Assembly: GCF_964019385.1 (NCBI RefSeq)
Contig: NC_088654.1
Span: forward strand, 6,427,043-6,491,042
DNA from: Sycon ciliatum
Taxonomy: Eukaryota; Porifera; Calcarea; Leucosolenida; Sycettidae
Reading direction: 5' to 3'
Length of the DNA stretch: 64,000 nucleotides
Shown one piece after another: positions 15,985-26,433 of this stretch. A program made the position numbers and the translations under genes. Within the stretch, counting starts at the first letter, position 1. Each line of letters begins with the position of its first letter. Under the pieces are notes generated by a model, which did no database searches, was not told the origin of the DNA, and worked only from the letters and a program-made list of their open reading frames with translations.

Positions 15985-16371
15985 AGCAAAGGAGGATTAG
16001 AACATATTGACGACTAGGCTATCGTTGATGAAGCGATACAGTAGCTAGTTACACGAAGTAACAGTTAGTTATGACTACACGCAACTGACAATCTGATGCT
16101 GTTATAATTATCGATGGTGAGCACTAGTGCACTAGCGAGGTTCGATTTTATAGCGAAAAGAACAGAGCTAGCGTAGATCTAGATAACAATGTCCGTCACG
16201 CAGACCTACTGTACGTGTCGTCTGCTGATTTGAGTCCAGGCTACAAGTTACATGTAGTTGTAGGCTATCTAGCACAGTACTGAGTAGAGTCTACTGCACT
16301 GCACAGTACTGAGTAGAGTCTACTGCAGTACAGTTTTACTGTAGTACCGGTACAACTGTACCAGAAGTACT
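15985..16371 (-). promoter_or_regulatory. F-box gene promoter (copy 1)
   Basis: Upstream DNA conserved in all F-box copies. The TATA box reads TTTTATA at 16146-16152 on the plus strand (TATAAAA in gene sense). Palindromic CACTAGTGCACTAG lies just downstream in the gene sense, followed by about 150 bp of leader to the ATG. Conservation across copies comes from duplication and does not by itself show selection. 16290-16325 holds a short local duplication (ACTGAGTAGAGTCTACTGCA). Confidence 0.6.
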
Positions 16372-17510
16372 GTGACTGTCTTGGCCGTGCTCTGCCGATG
16401 TACTCCGTGTGGTGTAGACCAGGTGTGCATTGTTGTTGTCGTTGTTGTTGTTAAGTTTATTTTAAGGGGGTCGGGGGTCGATTCGCTTCGCCGGTTGTGT
16501 GGATTAGACAGTTATCTGGCGCAAGTCTTGATCTGTCTCATTCAGATCCTGTTCGCTATCGTTGCTACATGTATAAGTACAAGAGAACATCTGTGGGTGC
16601 ACATCCAGTGCATTTGCAGATTTGCGTGTTTCTCTTGCGACGGGCGTGTACATGGTACATGGTACAAGTACTGTCAGTGTATTGCTAAATTGACAGCATG
16701 AAACAAGGTGGAGGACACTACAACATTCCGCGGTTGGCAGAGCCCCGGCCCCAGCGGACCATATGAACCATATGGGTGTTGAACCCGGTTCTGACCCTCA
16801 TTATGCTAGGGGGAGATCGGCTTTGACCTGGAACCATCCTCCAAAGTCTTCAGCTTCGTCGGATGGTGGCAGCCCTGTCATACTTGTACAATCTGCACTA
16901 CATCCCAGGGCCTCCTCAGGTAAAGGCCATGCTGCCACCAACCAAGCCCCCTGCCGTAGCTAGCATGTGCACACGGCAAAAACGTCAGACGCACCATGGC
17001 TACCAGCAGAAGTGGACCCCCTCGCACAGCCCCTGACTACCTCCTGCGATCCTCCCCCTTCTTCGCCATCACACCCTAGAACAACCTGCCTGCGGACCTC
17101 CTGCTTCACGAACCTCATTCAAGACGCCTCCATACCTTCAAGGTCAACGTATGTAAGGATCTAATCCGAAAGAGATGGCTGTGGTCCACACAGTACCTCT
17201 GACGATGATATTGAGACCCATTTACCTTTCTACTAGTACTTGCTTGTTATGATTATTGTTTTCTTTTTTCTTTTTCCCTTCTGGTTTAGTTATTACACGT
17301 ATTTATATTGTTTTGTGCAATACTAGCGCCCCTTTTTCGCACCAATTTATTATTTTTGTTACTTGACCATGCAACCCCCCCCTTTTTTATCGATGCCAGG
17401 TTGCAATGCTAACGCCGAGACCCCTGGTCGGTCCAGTTGCTCCTTGTACACTGGCACGTCGTCCCTACATCCCCTGTGTCTTGTTTTGTGTCTCCACATG
17501 TCTCTTTCTA
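16372..17510 (+). mobile_element. F-box unit copy 2: decayed CR1-like LINE 3' segment
   Basis: Same LINE-derived segment as at 10382-11575, with the terminal RT signature at about 17045-17175. Here the last stretch (AGTAAAAAGGCAACGCCTGTTGG to the (ACT)n tail) is missing: CACATGTCT runs straight into CTTTCTAGGGCTGTG. Copies 1 and 3 retain it, so copy 2 lost about 100 bp, including the microsatellite. Confidence 0.7.
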
Positions 17511-17594
17511 GGGCTGTGTTTCATAGAAAAAAAAGAAAAAAAAGAAAAAAAAGAAAAAAAGAGTGCCATCTGCTGGGTCGCCCGCCACAGCCGG

Positions 17595-18327
17595 TGTACA
17601 ATAGTAGAATGACCTCCCGGGCATTGTACTATATAGTAGAGTGACCCCGGGGTCGTTCTACTATATAGTAGATTGCCCCCTGTCATTCTACTACAGAGTC
17701 CACCAGACTTGTCGTTTCGCACGTGCAGGTAGAAAGGGATGGAGTTTACACCACAGATTCCACGTGGACATTATGGGTTGTGGCAAGAGTCCGGGGTTAT
17801 GTACTCTTGATTGTGGGAATATGTGGTGAAAAGTCCACAACATTTGTACATAGGTCGCGCACTTTTCCTCTTTAGGAGACATGAACATCCCACCTTGTGT
17901 TGGATTGTTTTTGTTTTGGAGTTGGAAGAAAGTTTGCAAGTTCAGTGTTCCTTTGCGTTTTCTGTGTGCTCCTTGCTCCTTTTGGATTATTGTGTGTGTG
18001 ATAGGTGCATTGATATTAAAACAGAGAGGTTCCAGGCTGTCCAAGAGAGTGCTCAATACCGAGTGGTAGAGCAACAAAAGCAAAAGGTGCAACCTGTGCC
18101 TGGCAGAGAAATTGGCAATCGCGCAAGCACCCAAGCACCTCTCTCTCAACAAAAGGAGTGAGCTTGTGTCGAAGTGTCGCCATGAGAATAGGTACTACCT
18201 TCGGAACTTAGCGGCCGAGGGGGGTCGTTGTACTATAGTATATAGTAGAGTGACCCCGGGGGCAATCTACTATATAGTACAATGACCGGGGGGCCTTCCA
18301 CTACGGGGGTCATTCTACTATATGACA
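17595..18327. mobile_element. 733-bp TIR DNA transposon with CCGG target duplication (Ginger-like?)
   Basis: Insertion present only in unit copy 2. Copies 1 and 3 read CACAGCTGGCACCG where this copy reads CACAG-CCGG-[element]-CCGG-CACCG (17591-17594 and 18328-18331), giving a 4-bp duplication. The ends are TGTACAATAGTAGAATGACC and, inverted, TGTCATATAGTAGAATGACC. Behind these, imperfect inverted repeats of about 110 bp carry many TACTATATAGTA and GTGACCCC motifs. TGT termini with a CCGG target duplication resemble Ginger-type transposons as I recall them; no transposase is present, so this is a non-autonomous copy. Confidence 0.8.
18070..18224 (+). pseudogene. Penelope-like element C-terminal fragment inside the TIR element
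   Basis: A short plus-strand frame reads KRCNLCLAEKLAIAQ, then LNKRSELVSKCRHENRYYL. This matches the ending typical of Penelope-like retroelement proteins (C-x2-C-xxEK, LNKRSE, CRHxxKxxL) after the GIY-YIG endonuclease domain. Nothing upstream in the element supports the endonuclease or RT. The fragment sits fully inside the TIR element, so it was captured or is the relic of an earlier insertion. Confidence 0.6.
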
Positions 18328-18331
18328 CCGG

Positions 18332-18664
18332 CACCGAACCAGGCAATAACGCGGCACACGTGCCATCCACCGGGTCACCCGCAGCATGCACACCATCCAC
18401 CAGCCCTGGATGGAGATCCGGAGGGCTCTCTTAGGTTCCCGTAAGCAGGAGCTGCACGAGTGGTTTGGTCGCTCGGATATACGGATAGATGCAGCCAGTT
18501 CTACCGGCGCGGTGCTCTCGAGTCGAGTCCTTTCAAAGTGTGAATGTGTAAAGTACCAACCGGGTCACAGGTGACCTGGTACTATATATTCAACCGGGTC
18601 CAAGCGCCGCCCAACCGGGTCGATTACCCAGCTCACCCGGCTCTGGAGCAGACACTGGTCATCA
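18332..18664 (+). other. Conserved unit segment with short ORF and ACCGGGT motifs (copy 2)
   Basis: Counterpart of 12400-12741. The 62-codon frame at 18386-18574 (MHTIHQPWMEIRRALLGSRK...) is open. The ACCGGGT palindrome has changed to GGGTCAC-AG-GTGACCTGG, so one arm is mutated. Function unknown. Confidence 0.4.
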
Positions 18665-19107
18665 TTAAAGGCCTTCTTCCACAGTACATACTTCAGTCAT
18701 AACTGTTGCGGAGTTACTCTGAGTCAGGACACTAATTTCAATCCACTCACACAATTTCATGAATGCCTGCGCCTTCACATCGCCATTCTGGGCCAGATCA
18801 GAATCCACTGCATCATTAGCAAGACGTTTCAGAGACTTCTTGTACAGTGAAAAACAGCTACGGTGATACTTGATCTCATTCGCTATACCATCCTGATTCA
18901 AGTTAGTTCGTTCAATATTCTAGCGTGGCTGCGTGTACGAGCAGCATTGAGCAGACTAAACTCTGCCTCGTATGTGGCGCACTGAGTAAATTTCTCTGCC
19001 AAGCGCCTGTTCTGCGCGTCAGGTTTATAATCCTGGCACACTACACACTTGCTCAGATCGTTCCTGTTCCCCTTCGGGTCTGTCTGCCTGATTCGGCTCC
19101 AAAACAC
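18665..19107 (-). pseudogene. Zinc-finger-like ORF, frameshifted (copy 2)
   Basis: Same layout as 12742-13193: a first frame (19107-18898) with CVVCQDYKPDAQNRRLAEKF and a second (18901-18665) with KYHRSCFSLYKKSLKRL. The break between them is at the same place as in copy 1. This copy lacks the two residues NY between SLY and KK found in copy 1. Confidence 0.5.
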
Positions 19108-20007
19108 TCTAGAGCAAGCTTTCAGGCTTCAAACGTCAAAGGTTTCTTGACGGACTCTGTATGCAGAAACCCACTACTAAAGTATACCCGAGAATGACTG
19201 GGTTCGAGTACATGTACAATTTCCGTTTGCAGCCGAAGATCGCCTTATCTAACAAACGGGACAACAGTACAGTCTTGCCGATACTTTTATCGTCTTCAGC
19301 AGCCACAACTTAGTCAGAAACAGCTCTAAAACATTTGTGAGCTCCTACTTGCCACGAAACTTCTAAACTATGACTCTTTTTCGAAATGGGACCGCGCACT
19401 ACTACTGACAATAATAATTGACGTGTTCCATAGTGGTTAACACGTACTGTACATGTATGAGTGAATGTGCGGATGTGTGCGAAAGGAGTGCAGTGGAGTG
19501 CAGGTTGGACAGAGAATTGTTGGTTTGAAGAAAATCTGGCAAAATTCACGAGAGATGCATTTTTACCCCTGGCATTCATTTTTGCCCCGAATAATAATTA
19601 TGGAGAATATGCAAAGAAATACATGTATGCGAAACCATGACATGGAAAAGAGTCAAACGACTGCAGCTTGACCCCATGAGTTCACTTTCCACCAAAGACA
19701 CCAGTCACTCCTATGGAAAATGCATGCACATGGCAACATTGAAACTGAGCGAAAACATAACACATGACAGAAGAGACTCGAAATGTTTCAATGGAACAGC
19801 TAGAGTCAGTCCATACAATCCAGAATATGAAGACTCCAAGGGATGAACTTAGTACATCAAAGTATTATTGAAGTACAATATCTAAATGTTAGCCGAAAGA
19901 CAACCAGCTTCCTACCCAGGGATTAGACAGCACATCTAAGGAAGACCACTATTCGAAACTTGCCTACATGTACATGTACATGCACAATGATGGTGCATCT
20001 TGACACA
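19108..20007. other. Unit spacer (copy 2), no convincing gene
   Basis: Homologous to 13194-14085. The 127-codon frame of the other copies is broken here by small indels, which argues against coding function. Confidence 0.5.
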
Positions 20008-20077
20008 CATACGCACAAACACACACACGCATGCACACACACATACACACACGCATGCATACACACACACACACACT

Positions 20078-20130
<53 letters not shown>
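20008..20130. repeat. (AC)n microsatellite
   Basis: AC repeat ending in a nearly pure run at about 20088-20129, followed by the SINE-containing block instead of the AATGGATTTG junction seen in copies 1 and 3. Confidence 0.92.
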
Positions 20131-20134
<4 letters not shown>

Positions 20135-20339
20135 CATTGGACCATTGGACGCCCATCGCCGGAGGCGATGATAGCGATGCTACAGCAGAAGCCATAGCAG
20201 CTTGTGCTGGGATTGCACCATTCAACAGCTTGCAAGGCTGAAGAATTGACCGCCACTATTCAGCCTGGTCTACACCACACAGCTATGAAGTGGCTTTTTT
20301 CTGGCCAGTGAATCCCTACTTTTTGGTCTTTTTCATTTT

Positions 20340-20530
20340 TTTTTCACGCACACACATCACACCACATACTCCGGCATGCACTGGCTGTTGGTAACCACCC
20401 AAGAGAATGAAAGAAAAGTCAGGAGGAGTCTGAGAAAGAGAAGAAAGACGTGTGTGACCATAATCGTCGGGAATCGAACCCGCAACCTATCGATTGGAAA
20501 TCGCTGCACATACCACTGCACCATATGGGC
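20340..20530 (-). mobile_element. tRNA-Gly-derived SINE, copy 1
   Basis: The tRNA-like head is 20458-20530 (minus): A-box TGGTGCAGTGG, anticodon loop TTTCCAA (anticodon TCC, glycine) and B-box GGTTCGATTCC are in the right order and spacing. The acceptor and T stems pair poorly and there is extra sequence before the acceptor 3' strand, so it is a tRNA pseudogene acting as SINE promoter and not a working tRNA. The body of about 120 bp ends in an A-rich tail. Confidence 0.75.
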
Positions 20531-20802
20531 ACATACACACAGACATACACACACACATGCATACACACACAAGCGCGCACACACACATACATACACAAAC
20601 ACCTTGACCTTTGACGCCCATCGCCGGAGGCGATGATAGCAATGCTACGGCAGAAGCCATAGCAACTTGTGCTGGGATTACACCATTCAACAGCTTGCAA
20701 GGCTGAAGAATTGACCGTCACTATTCAGCCTGGTCTACACCATACAGCTATTTGGAGTGACATTTTCTGGCCAGTGAATCCCTATTTTTGGTCTTTTCCT
20801 TT

Positions 20803-21001
20803 TTTTTCTTTTTTTTCCCGCACACACATCACACCACATACTCCGGCATGCACTGGCTGTTGGTAACCACCCAGGAGAATGAAAGAAAAGTCAGGAAGAG
20901 TCTGAGAAAGAGAAGAAAGACTTGTGTGCCCATAATCGTCGGGAATCGAACCCGCAATCTATCGATTGGAAATCGCTGCACATACCACTGCACCATATGG
21001 G
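20803..21001 (-). mobile_element. tRNA-Gly-derived SINE, copy 2
   Basis: Second SINE copy in the tandem block, tRNA-like head at 20930-21001 on the minus strand with the same TCC anticodon and B-box. It differs from copy 1 at a few bases and has a longer A-rich tail (T-rich on the plus strand, about 20796-20818). Confidence 0.75.
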
Positions 21002-21002
21002 A

Positions 21003-21284
21003 CACACAAACACACACACACACACACACACACACAATGGATTTGTTGTTATTCAGAGCTCACACCTATTATAATCCTACAGACAGTAACTGGCTCTACC
21101 CTTGATGTGCGTGAAAGTCACAGTGGCCACTGTGACCCAGTCAGCTGTGTCACAATTATGATGAAAATGAGGGCATGGTTACAAGAAACAGGACTGCTTC
21201 AAACATTCTGTTTCCTTTCAGATAAGCATCAACCCACAATCAATTCTGCCAATGCCAAACGTACAGTTAATGTTCCATGCCAGA
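21003..21284. other. F-box 3' flank (copy 2)
   Basis: (AC)n remnant, then AATGGATTTGTTG and the downstream flank shared by the F-box copies (also 14241-14484 and 26187-26433). No separate gene is seen. Confidence 0.5.
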
Positions 21285-22449
21285 CTAAGTCCGCTCCATG
21301 TGAGCTTTCAGAAGCTCTTTCAGTGGGCCAAAGCAATTTGCTGAGAACGCCTGATTGATGCTACTTGGAAGCTGATAGTTTCCAAGGAGCCTGACAGACT
21401 TCAGCTCTGGACATGTTTCCATCAGCTTTAGGCATCCTGGTGCTGTTAGGTTGCAATAATGTAGCTGCAAGTGACGCAGGCGAGACAATTCTCCAGGAGC
21501 AAGGCTGTCACAGATTTCCAAATCCCAAAGTAGCAGCCAGGTCATGTGGGAATCTCCTTCGTCTACAACCAACCAGTGTCAGATGGCGTAGATTAACGCA
21601 GGTTTTCACTAGAATCGTCCAATCCACATCGTAGCCGTCCAGCGAAAGAAATTCCAGAAGAGGCATGTCCGCTGCGAGATAGTCTTTGAAATTCAATTGA
21701 ATATGATGGTCCGCGGAACTCAGGGCCAGCGACAATTTTGTCATATTCAGCAGAAGAATTGGCCTACCGGTAAGTGGCGGAAAGTGTTGGGCTATGCCAC
21801 TCTGAAATGGGAGCAAATGGTACCGCGGCATCATGTGTGTGAAGAGCACGTGTGAAGGTGGCAGTGTCACTGTCAACGCTACAAGCTCTGTGCACCTTTT
21901 CAGCAAAGGAAATATGTCCGCCATCTTACTCACAGTAAAGCCAGAGAGATCCAGATGACGCGCATATTGCAAGGTGTTATTCGCCAGCCAGGTTACTGCG
22001 GTCTGCGGAACACGTGAAGGGCTATTGGTACGTTTTGACAAGGCAATGGTGCGCCAGAGGCTGGGTGTTAAACAAACTTCATTCCACACACTGCAGACTC
22101 TCCTCAGCAACATAAGAACAGGCAGACATCCACCCTCTAACTTTATGACGTCAGAGAATATTTTCACCCACACTTCCCTAGGAAGTCTGCACCATTCGGC
22201 TGTACTGCGGACGTGGCTGCAATTTCCTTGGGCAACACTGTGTGACTCAGTCTCCGACGAGCTGTCCACCGAAGCCTTGCCAGTCGGAGTCTTAGCTTTT
22301 TCAGCTTGTGCCGGCGGCGTATACTCTTTATCTGACTCGTCCTCGACCTCGCTGCCGTTCGGGCTGCCGTTCACAACGGATACGAATTTCCTCTTCTTGG
22401 GCAAATGCCACTTCCGACCGGTTTCGGTGGCCTGCATTCTACCTGCCAT
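21285..22449 (-). pseudogene. F-box/LRR-repeat gene, unit copy 2, internal deletion and frameshift
   Basis: Residues 1-300 are as in the intact copies: acidic N-terminus, F-box (LPREVWVKIFSDVI, PSLWRTI) and the first LRRs to NLRHLTLVGC. After HDLA the sequence jumps to DNA that corresponds to the last 80 or so residues, losing the codons between HDVAGLPK and GDSLAAGEL in the paralogs (more than 300 bp). The junction is out of frame and the N-terminal frame stops at 21508. The lost C-terminal repeats remain readable in another frame at 21572-21285 (ELSRLRHLQLHYCNLTAPGC, KSVRLLGNYQLPSSINQAF). A truncated 313-residue F-box protein could still be made, so loss of all function is not certain. Confidence 0.85.
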
Positions 22450-22853
22450 AGCAAAGTAGGACTAGAACATATTGGCGGCAAGGCTATCGTTGATGAAGCG
22501 ATACAGTAGCTAGTTACACGAAGTAACAGTTAGTTATGACTACACGCAACTGACAATCTGATGCTGTTATAATTATCGATGGTGAGCACTAGTGCACTAG
22601 CGAGGTTCGATTTTATAGCGAAAAGAACAGAGCTAGCGTAGATCTAGATAACAATATCCGTCACGCAGACCTACTGTACGTGTCGTCTGCTGATTTGAGT
22701 CCAGGCTACAACAGTACAAGACTAGTACTTAGTAGTTAGTTGTAGGCTATCTAGCACAGTACTGAGTAGAGTCTACTGCACTGCACAGTACTGAGTAGAG
22801 TCTACTGCACAGTTTTACTGTAGTACCGGTACAACTGTACCAGAAGTACTACT
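22450..22853 (-). promoter_or_regulatory. F-box gene promoter (copy 2)
   Basis: Homologous to 15985-16371, with TTTTATA at 22611-22617 (TATAAAA in gene sense). It has an extra ACAGTACAAGACTAGTACTTAG stretch near 22709-22730 and the same doubled ACTGAGTAGAGTCTACTGCA as the copy at 16.3 kb. Confidence 0.55.
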
Positions 22854-24192
22854 ATGACTGTCTTGGCCGTGCTCTGCCGATGTACTCCGTGTGGTGTAGA
22901 CCAGGTGTGCATTGTTGTTGTCGTTGTTGTTGTTAAGTTTATTTTAAGGGGGTCGGGGGTCGATTCGCTTCGCCGGTTGTGTGGATTAGACAGTTATCTG
23001 GCGCAAGTCTTGATCTGTCTCATTCAGATCCTGTTCGCTATCGTTGCTATAAGTACAAGAGAACATAATTATGTGGGCGCACATCCAGTGCATTTGCAGA
23101 TTTGCGTGTTTCTCTTGCGACGGGCGTGTACATGGTACATGGTACAAGTACTGTCAGTGTATTGCTAAATTGACAGCATGAAACAAGGTGGAGGACACTA
23201 CAACATTCCGCGGTTGGCAGAGCCCCGGCCCCAGCGGACCATTTGAACCATATGGGTGTTGAACCCGGTTCTGACCCTCATTATGCTAGGGGGAGATCGG
23301 CTTTGACCTGGAACCATCCTCCAAAGTCTTCAGCTTCGTCGGATGGTGGCAGCCCTGTCATACTTGTACAATCTGCACTACATCCCAGGGCCTCCTCAGG
23401 TAAAGGCCATGCTGCCACCAACCAAGCCCCCTGCCGTAGCTAGCATGTGCACACGGCAAAAACGTCAGACGCACCATGGCTACCAGCAGAAGTGGACCCC
23501 CTCGCACAGCCCCTGACTACCTCCTGCGATCCTTCCCCTTCTTCGCCATCACACCCTAGAACAACCTGCCTGCGGACCTCCTGCTTCACGAACCTCATTC
23601 AAGACGCCTCCATACCTTCAAGGTCAACGTATGTAAGGATCTAATCCGAAAGAGATGGCTGTGGTCCACACAGTACCTCTGACGATGATATTGAGACCCA
23701 TTTACCTTTCTACTAGTACTTGCTTACAATGCATTAATCTGTCGCTTCTGGATGCTGTGCAATCTGCTTCTGATAGAGCTGCTTGGCTCGAAATTGTTAA
23801 CAGATGCGTTGACCTCATGCAATGAGTGAAATGCGAACTGTCATTATTATTATTATTATAATTAGTACTTGCTTGTTATGATTATTGTTTTCCTTTTCTT
23901 TTTCCCTTCTGGTTTAGTTATTACACGTATTTATATTGTTTGGTGAAATACTAGCGCCCCTTTTTCGCACCAATTTATTATTTTTTCTACTTGACCATGC
24001 AACCCGCCCCTTTTATATCGATGCCAGGTTGCAACGCTAACGCCGATACCCCTGGTCGGTCGAGTTGCTCCCTGTACATGGGCACGTCGTCCCTACATCC
24101 CCTGTGTCTTGTTTTGTGTTTGTCTCCACATGTCTAGGGTACCCAGTAAAAAGGCAACGCCTGTTGGGAGTTCCCTAGTAAAATAATAAATT

Positions 24193-24194
<2 letters not shown>
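22854..24194 (+). mobile_element. F-box unit copy 3: decayed CR1-like LINE 3' segment
   Basis: Same segment as copies 1 and 2, with the terminal RT signature at about 23525-23655 and the complete CR1-like 3' end GGCAACGCCTGTTGGGAG...AGTAAAATAATAAATT. It is interrupted by a separate small insertion at 23726-23862. Confidence 0.7.
23726..23862 (+). mobile_element. 137-bp LINE 3' end insertion with 12-bp target duplication
   Basis: Present only in unit copy 3. TAGTACTTGCTT occurs on both sides (23714-23725 and 23863-23874), while copies 1 and 2 have it once. The insert encodes a C-terminal tail (LDAVQSASDRAAWLEIVNRC, VDLMQ, stop) like that of RTE-type LINE proteins and ends in a (ATT)n tail. 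The family is inferred from that tail only. Confidence 0.85.
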
Positions 24195-24227
<33 letters not shown>

Positions 24228-24228
24228 G
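24195..24228. repeat. Short (CTA)n tract, presumed ancestral state
   Basis: Eleven or so CTA units follow AATAAATT directly and end at GTTTCTTTCTACGG. This is the same locus that carries expanded arrays and a LINE insertion at 11576-12336. Confidence 0.9.
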
Positions 24229-24644
24229 TTTCTTTCTACGGCTGTGTTTCCAATAGAAAAAATAGAAAAAAGAGTGCCATCTGCTGGGCCGCCCGCCACA
24301 GCTGGCACCGAACCAGGCAATACCGCGGCACACGTGCCATCCACCGGGTCCCCCGCAGCATGCACACCATCCACCAGCCCTGGATGCAGATCCGGAGGGC
24401 TCTCTTAGGTTCCCGTAAGCAGGAGCTGCACGAGTGGTTTGGTCGCTCGGATATACGGATAGATGCAGCCAGTTCTACCGGCGCGGTGCTCTCGAGTCGA
24501 GTCCTTTCAAAGTGTGAATGTGTAAAGTACCAACCGGGTCACAGGTGACCCGGTACTATATATTCAACCGGGTCCAAGCGCCGCCCAACCGGGTCGATTA
24601 CCCAGCTCACCCGGCTCTGGAGCAGACACTGGTCATCATTTTAA
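24229..24644 (+). other. Conserved unit segment with short ORF and ACCGGGT motifs (copy 3)
   Basis: Counterpart of 12337-12741. The 62-codon frame is at 24360-24548. It preserves the uninterrupted CACAGCTGGCACCG site that serves as the empty site for the TIR element at 17595-18327. Confidence 0.4.
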
Positions 24645-25084
24645 GGCCTTCTTCCACAGTACATACTTCAGTCATATCTGTTGCGGAGTTACTCTGAGTC
24701 AGGACACTAATTTCAATCCACTCACACAATTGAATGCCTGCGCCTTCACATCGCCTTTCTGGGCCAGATCAGAATCCACTGCATCATTAGCAAGACGTTT
24801 CAGAGACTTCTTGTACAGTGAAAAACAGCTACGGTGATACTTGATCTCATTCGCTATACCATCCTGATTCAAGTAATAGTTAGTTCGTTCAATATTCTAG
24901 CGTGGCTGCGTGTACGAGCAGCATTGAGCAGACTAAACTCTGCCTCGTATGTGGCGCACTGAGTAAATTTCTCTGCCAAGCGCCTGTTCTGCGCGTCAGG
25001 TTTATAATCCTGGCACACCACACACTTGCTCAGATCGTTCCTGTTCCCCTTCGGGTCTGTCTGCCTGATTCGGCTCCAAAACAC
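24645..25084 (-). pseudogene. Zinc-finger-like ORF, further broken (copy 3)
   Basis: The first frame (25084-24869) is open with CVVC. The second part retains KYHRSCFSLYKKSLKRL but has lost five bases near 24731 relative to copies 1 and 2 and gained six bases (ATTACT) at the junction, so it is no longer open throughout. Confidence 0.5.
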
Positions 25085-26025
25085 TCTAGAGCAAGCTTTC
25101 AGGCTTCAAACGTCAAAGGTTTCTTGACGGACTGTGTATGCAGAAACCCACTACTAAAGTATACCCTAGAATGCCTGGGTTCGAGTACATGTACAATTTC
25201 CGTTTGCAGCCGAAGATCGCCTTATCTAACAAACGGGACAACAGTACAGTCTTGCCGATACTTTTATCGTCTTCAGCAGCCACAACTTAGTCAGAAACAA
25301 CTCTAAAAAAATTGTGAGCTCCTACTTGCTTTTGGAGAATCCTTTTAAATAAATACAATACTTGCCACGAAACTTCTAAACTATGACTCTTTTTCGAAAT
25401 GGGACCGCGCACTACTACTGACAATAATATTATTGACGTGTTCCATAGTGGTGTACACGTACTGTACATGTATGAGTGAATGTGCGAATGTGTGCGAAAG
25501 GAGTGCAGTGGAGTGCAGGTTGGACAGAGAATTGTTGGTTTGAAGAAAATCTGGCAAAATTCACGAGAGATGCATTTTTTTACTCCTGGTATTCATTTTT
25601 GCTCCTAATAATATGGCGAATGTGCAAAGAAATACATGTATGCGAAACCATGACATGGAAAAGAGTCAAACGACTGCAGCTTGACCCCATGAGTTCACTT
25701 TCCACTAAAGACACCAGTCACTCCTATGGAAAATGCATGCGCATGGCAACATTGAAACTGAGCGAAAACATAACGCATGACAGAAGAGACTCGAAATGTT
25801 TCAATGGAACAGCTAGAGTCAGTCCACACAATCCAGAGTTTGAAGACTCCAAGGGATGAACTTAATACATCAAAGTATTATTGAAGTACAATATCTAAAT
25901 GTTAGCCGAAAGACACCCAGCTTCCTACCCAGAGATTAGACAGCACATCTAAGGAAGTCCCGGGGACCCCTATTCGAAACTTGCCTACATGTACATGTAC
26001 ATGCACAATGATGGTGCATCTTGAC
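25085..26025. other. Unit spacer (copy 3), no convincing gene
   Basis: Homologous to 13194-14085, with about 40 extra bases near 25328-25365. The 127-codon frame (25476-25859) is open but without a recognisable domain. Confidence 0.5.
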
Positions 26026-26186
26026 ACACATACACACACACACACACACACATACACAGACACACACACACACACGCAAGCATACACACACAAACAAACA
26101 CACACACTCACACACACACACAGACAAACACACACATGCATACACACACATGCACGCACACACACATGCACAAACACACACACACA
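26026..26186. repeat. (AC)n microsatellite, imperfect
   Basis: AC repeat with GCAT and AACA variants in the position equivalent to 14086-14240. Confidence 0.92.
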
Positions 26187-26433
26187 ATGGATTTGTTGTT
26201 ATTCAGAGCTTATACCCATTAAAATCCTACAGACAGAAACTGGCGCTACCCTTGATGTAAGTGAAAGTCACAGTGGCCACCGTGACCCAGTCAGCCTTGT
26301 TACATTATGATGACAATGAGGGCATGGTTACAAGAAACACGACTGCTTCAAACCTTCTGTTTCCTTTCAGATAAGCATCCGCCCACAATCAATTCTGCCA
26401 ATGCCGAACGTACAGTTGATGTTCCATGCCAGA

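Larger units (their letters stand above)
20131..21002 (-). repeat. Tandemly duplicated SINE-containing block (two copies, about 465 bp each)
   Basis: Two copies, 20131-20600 and 20601-21002, each consist of GACGCCCATCGCCGGAGGCG, a stretch containing TTCAGCCTGGTCTACACCA, an A/T-rich tail and a tRNA-derived head on the minus strand. The block is absent from the same place in unit copies 1 and 3, but a related block follows the F-box gene at 51.7-52.5 kb. Confidence 0.75.

Noticed and set aside
16763..17164. 66- and 65-residue frames recurring in every unit (MNHMGVEPGSDPHYARGR, AKTSDAPWLPAEVD)
   Set aside because: They lie in the decayed LINE segment. The better reading there is the terminal RT signature in another frame.
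17465..17722. Small frames in the subterminal repeats of the TIR element at 17.6 kb
   Set aside because: Repetitive TACTATATAGTA DNA, no transposase motif.
20458..20530. tRNA-Gly(TCC) gene on the minus strand (also 20930 and 52061)
   Set aside because: Boxes A and B and the anticodon loop are present, but stems pair poorly and each copy has the same body and A-rich tail, so these are SINE heads.
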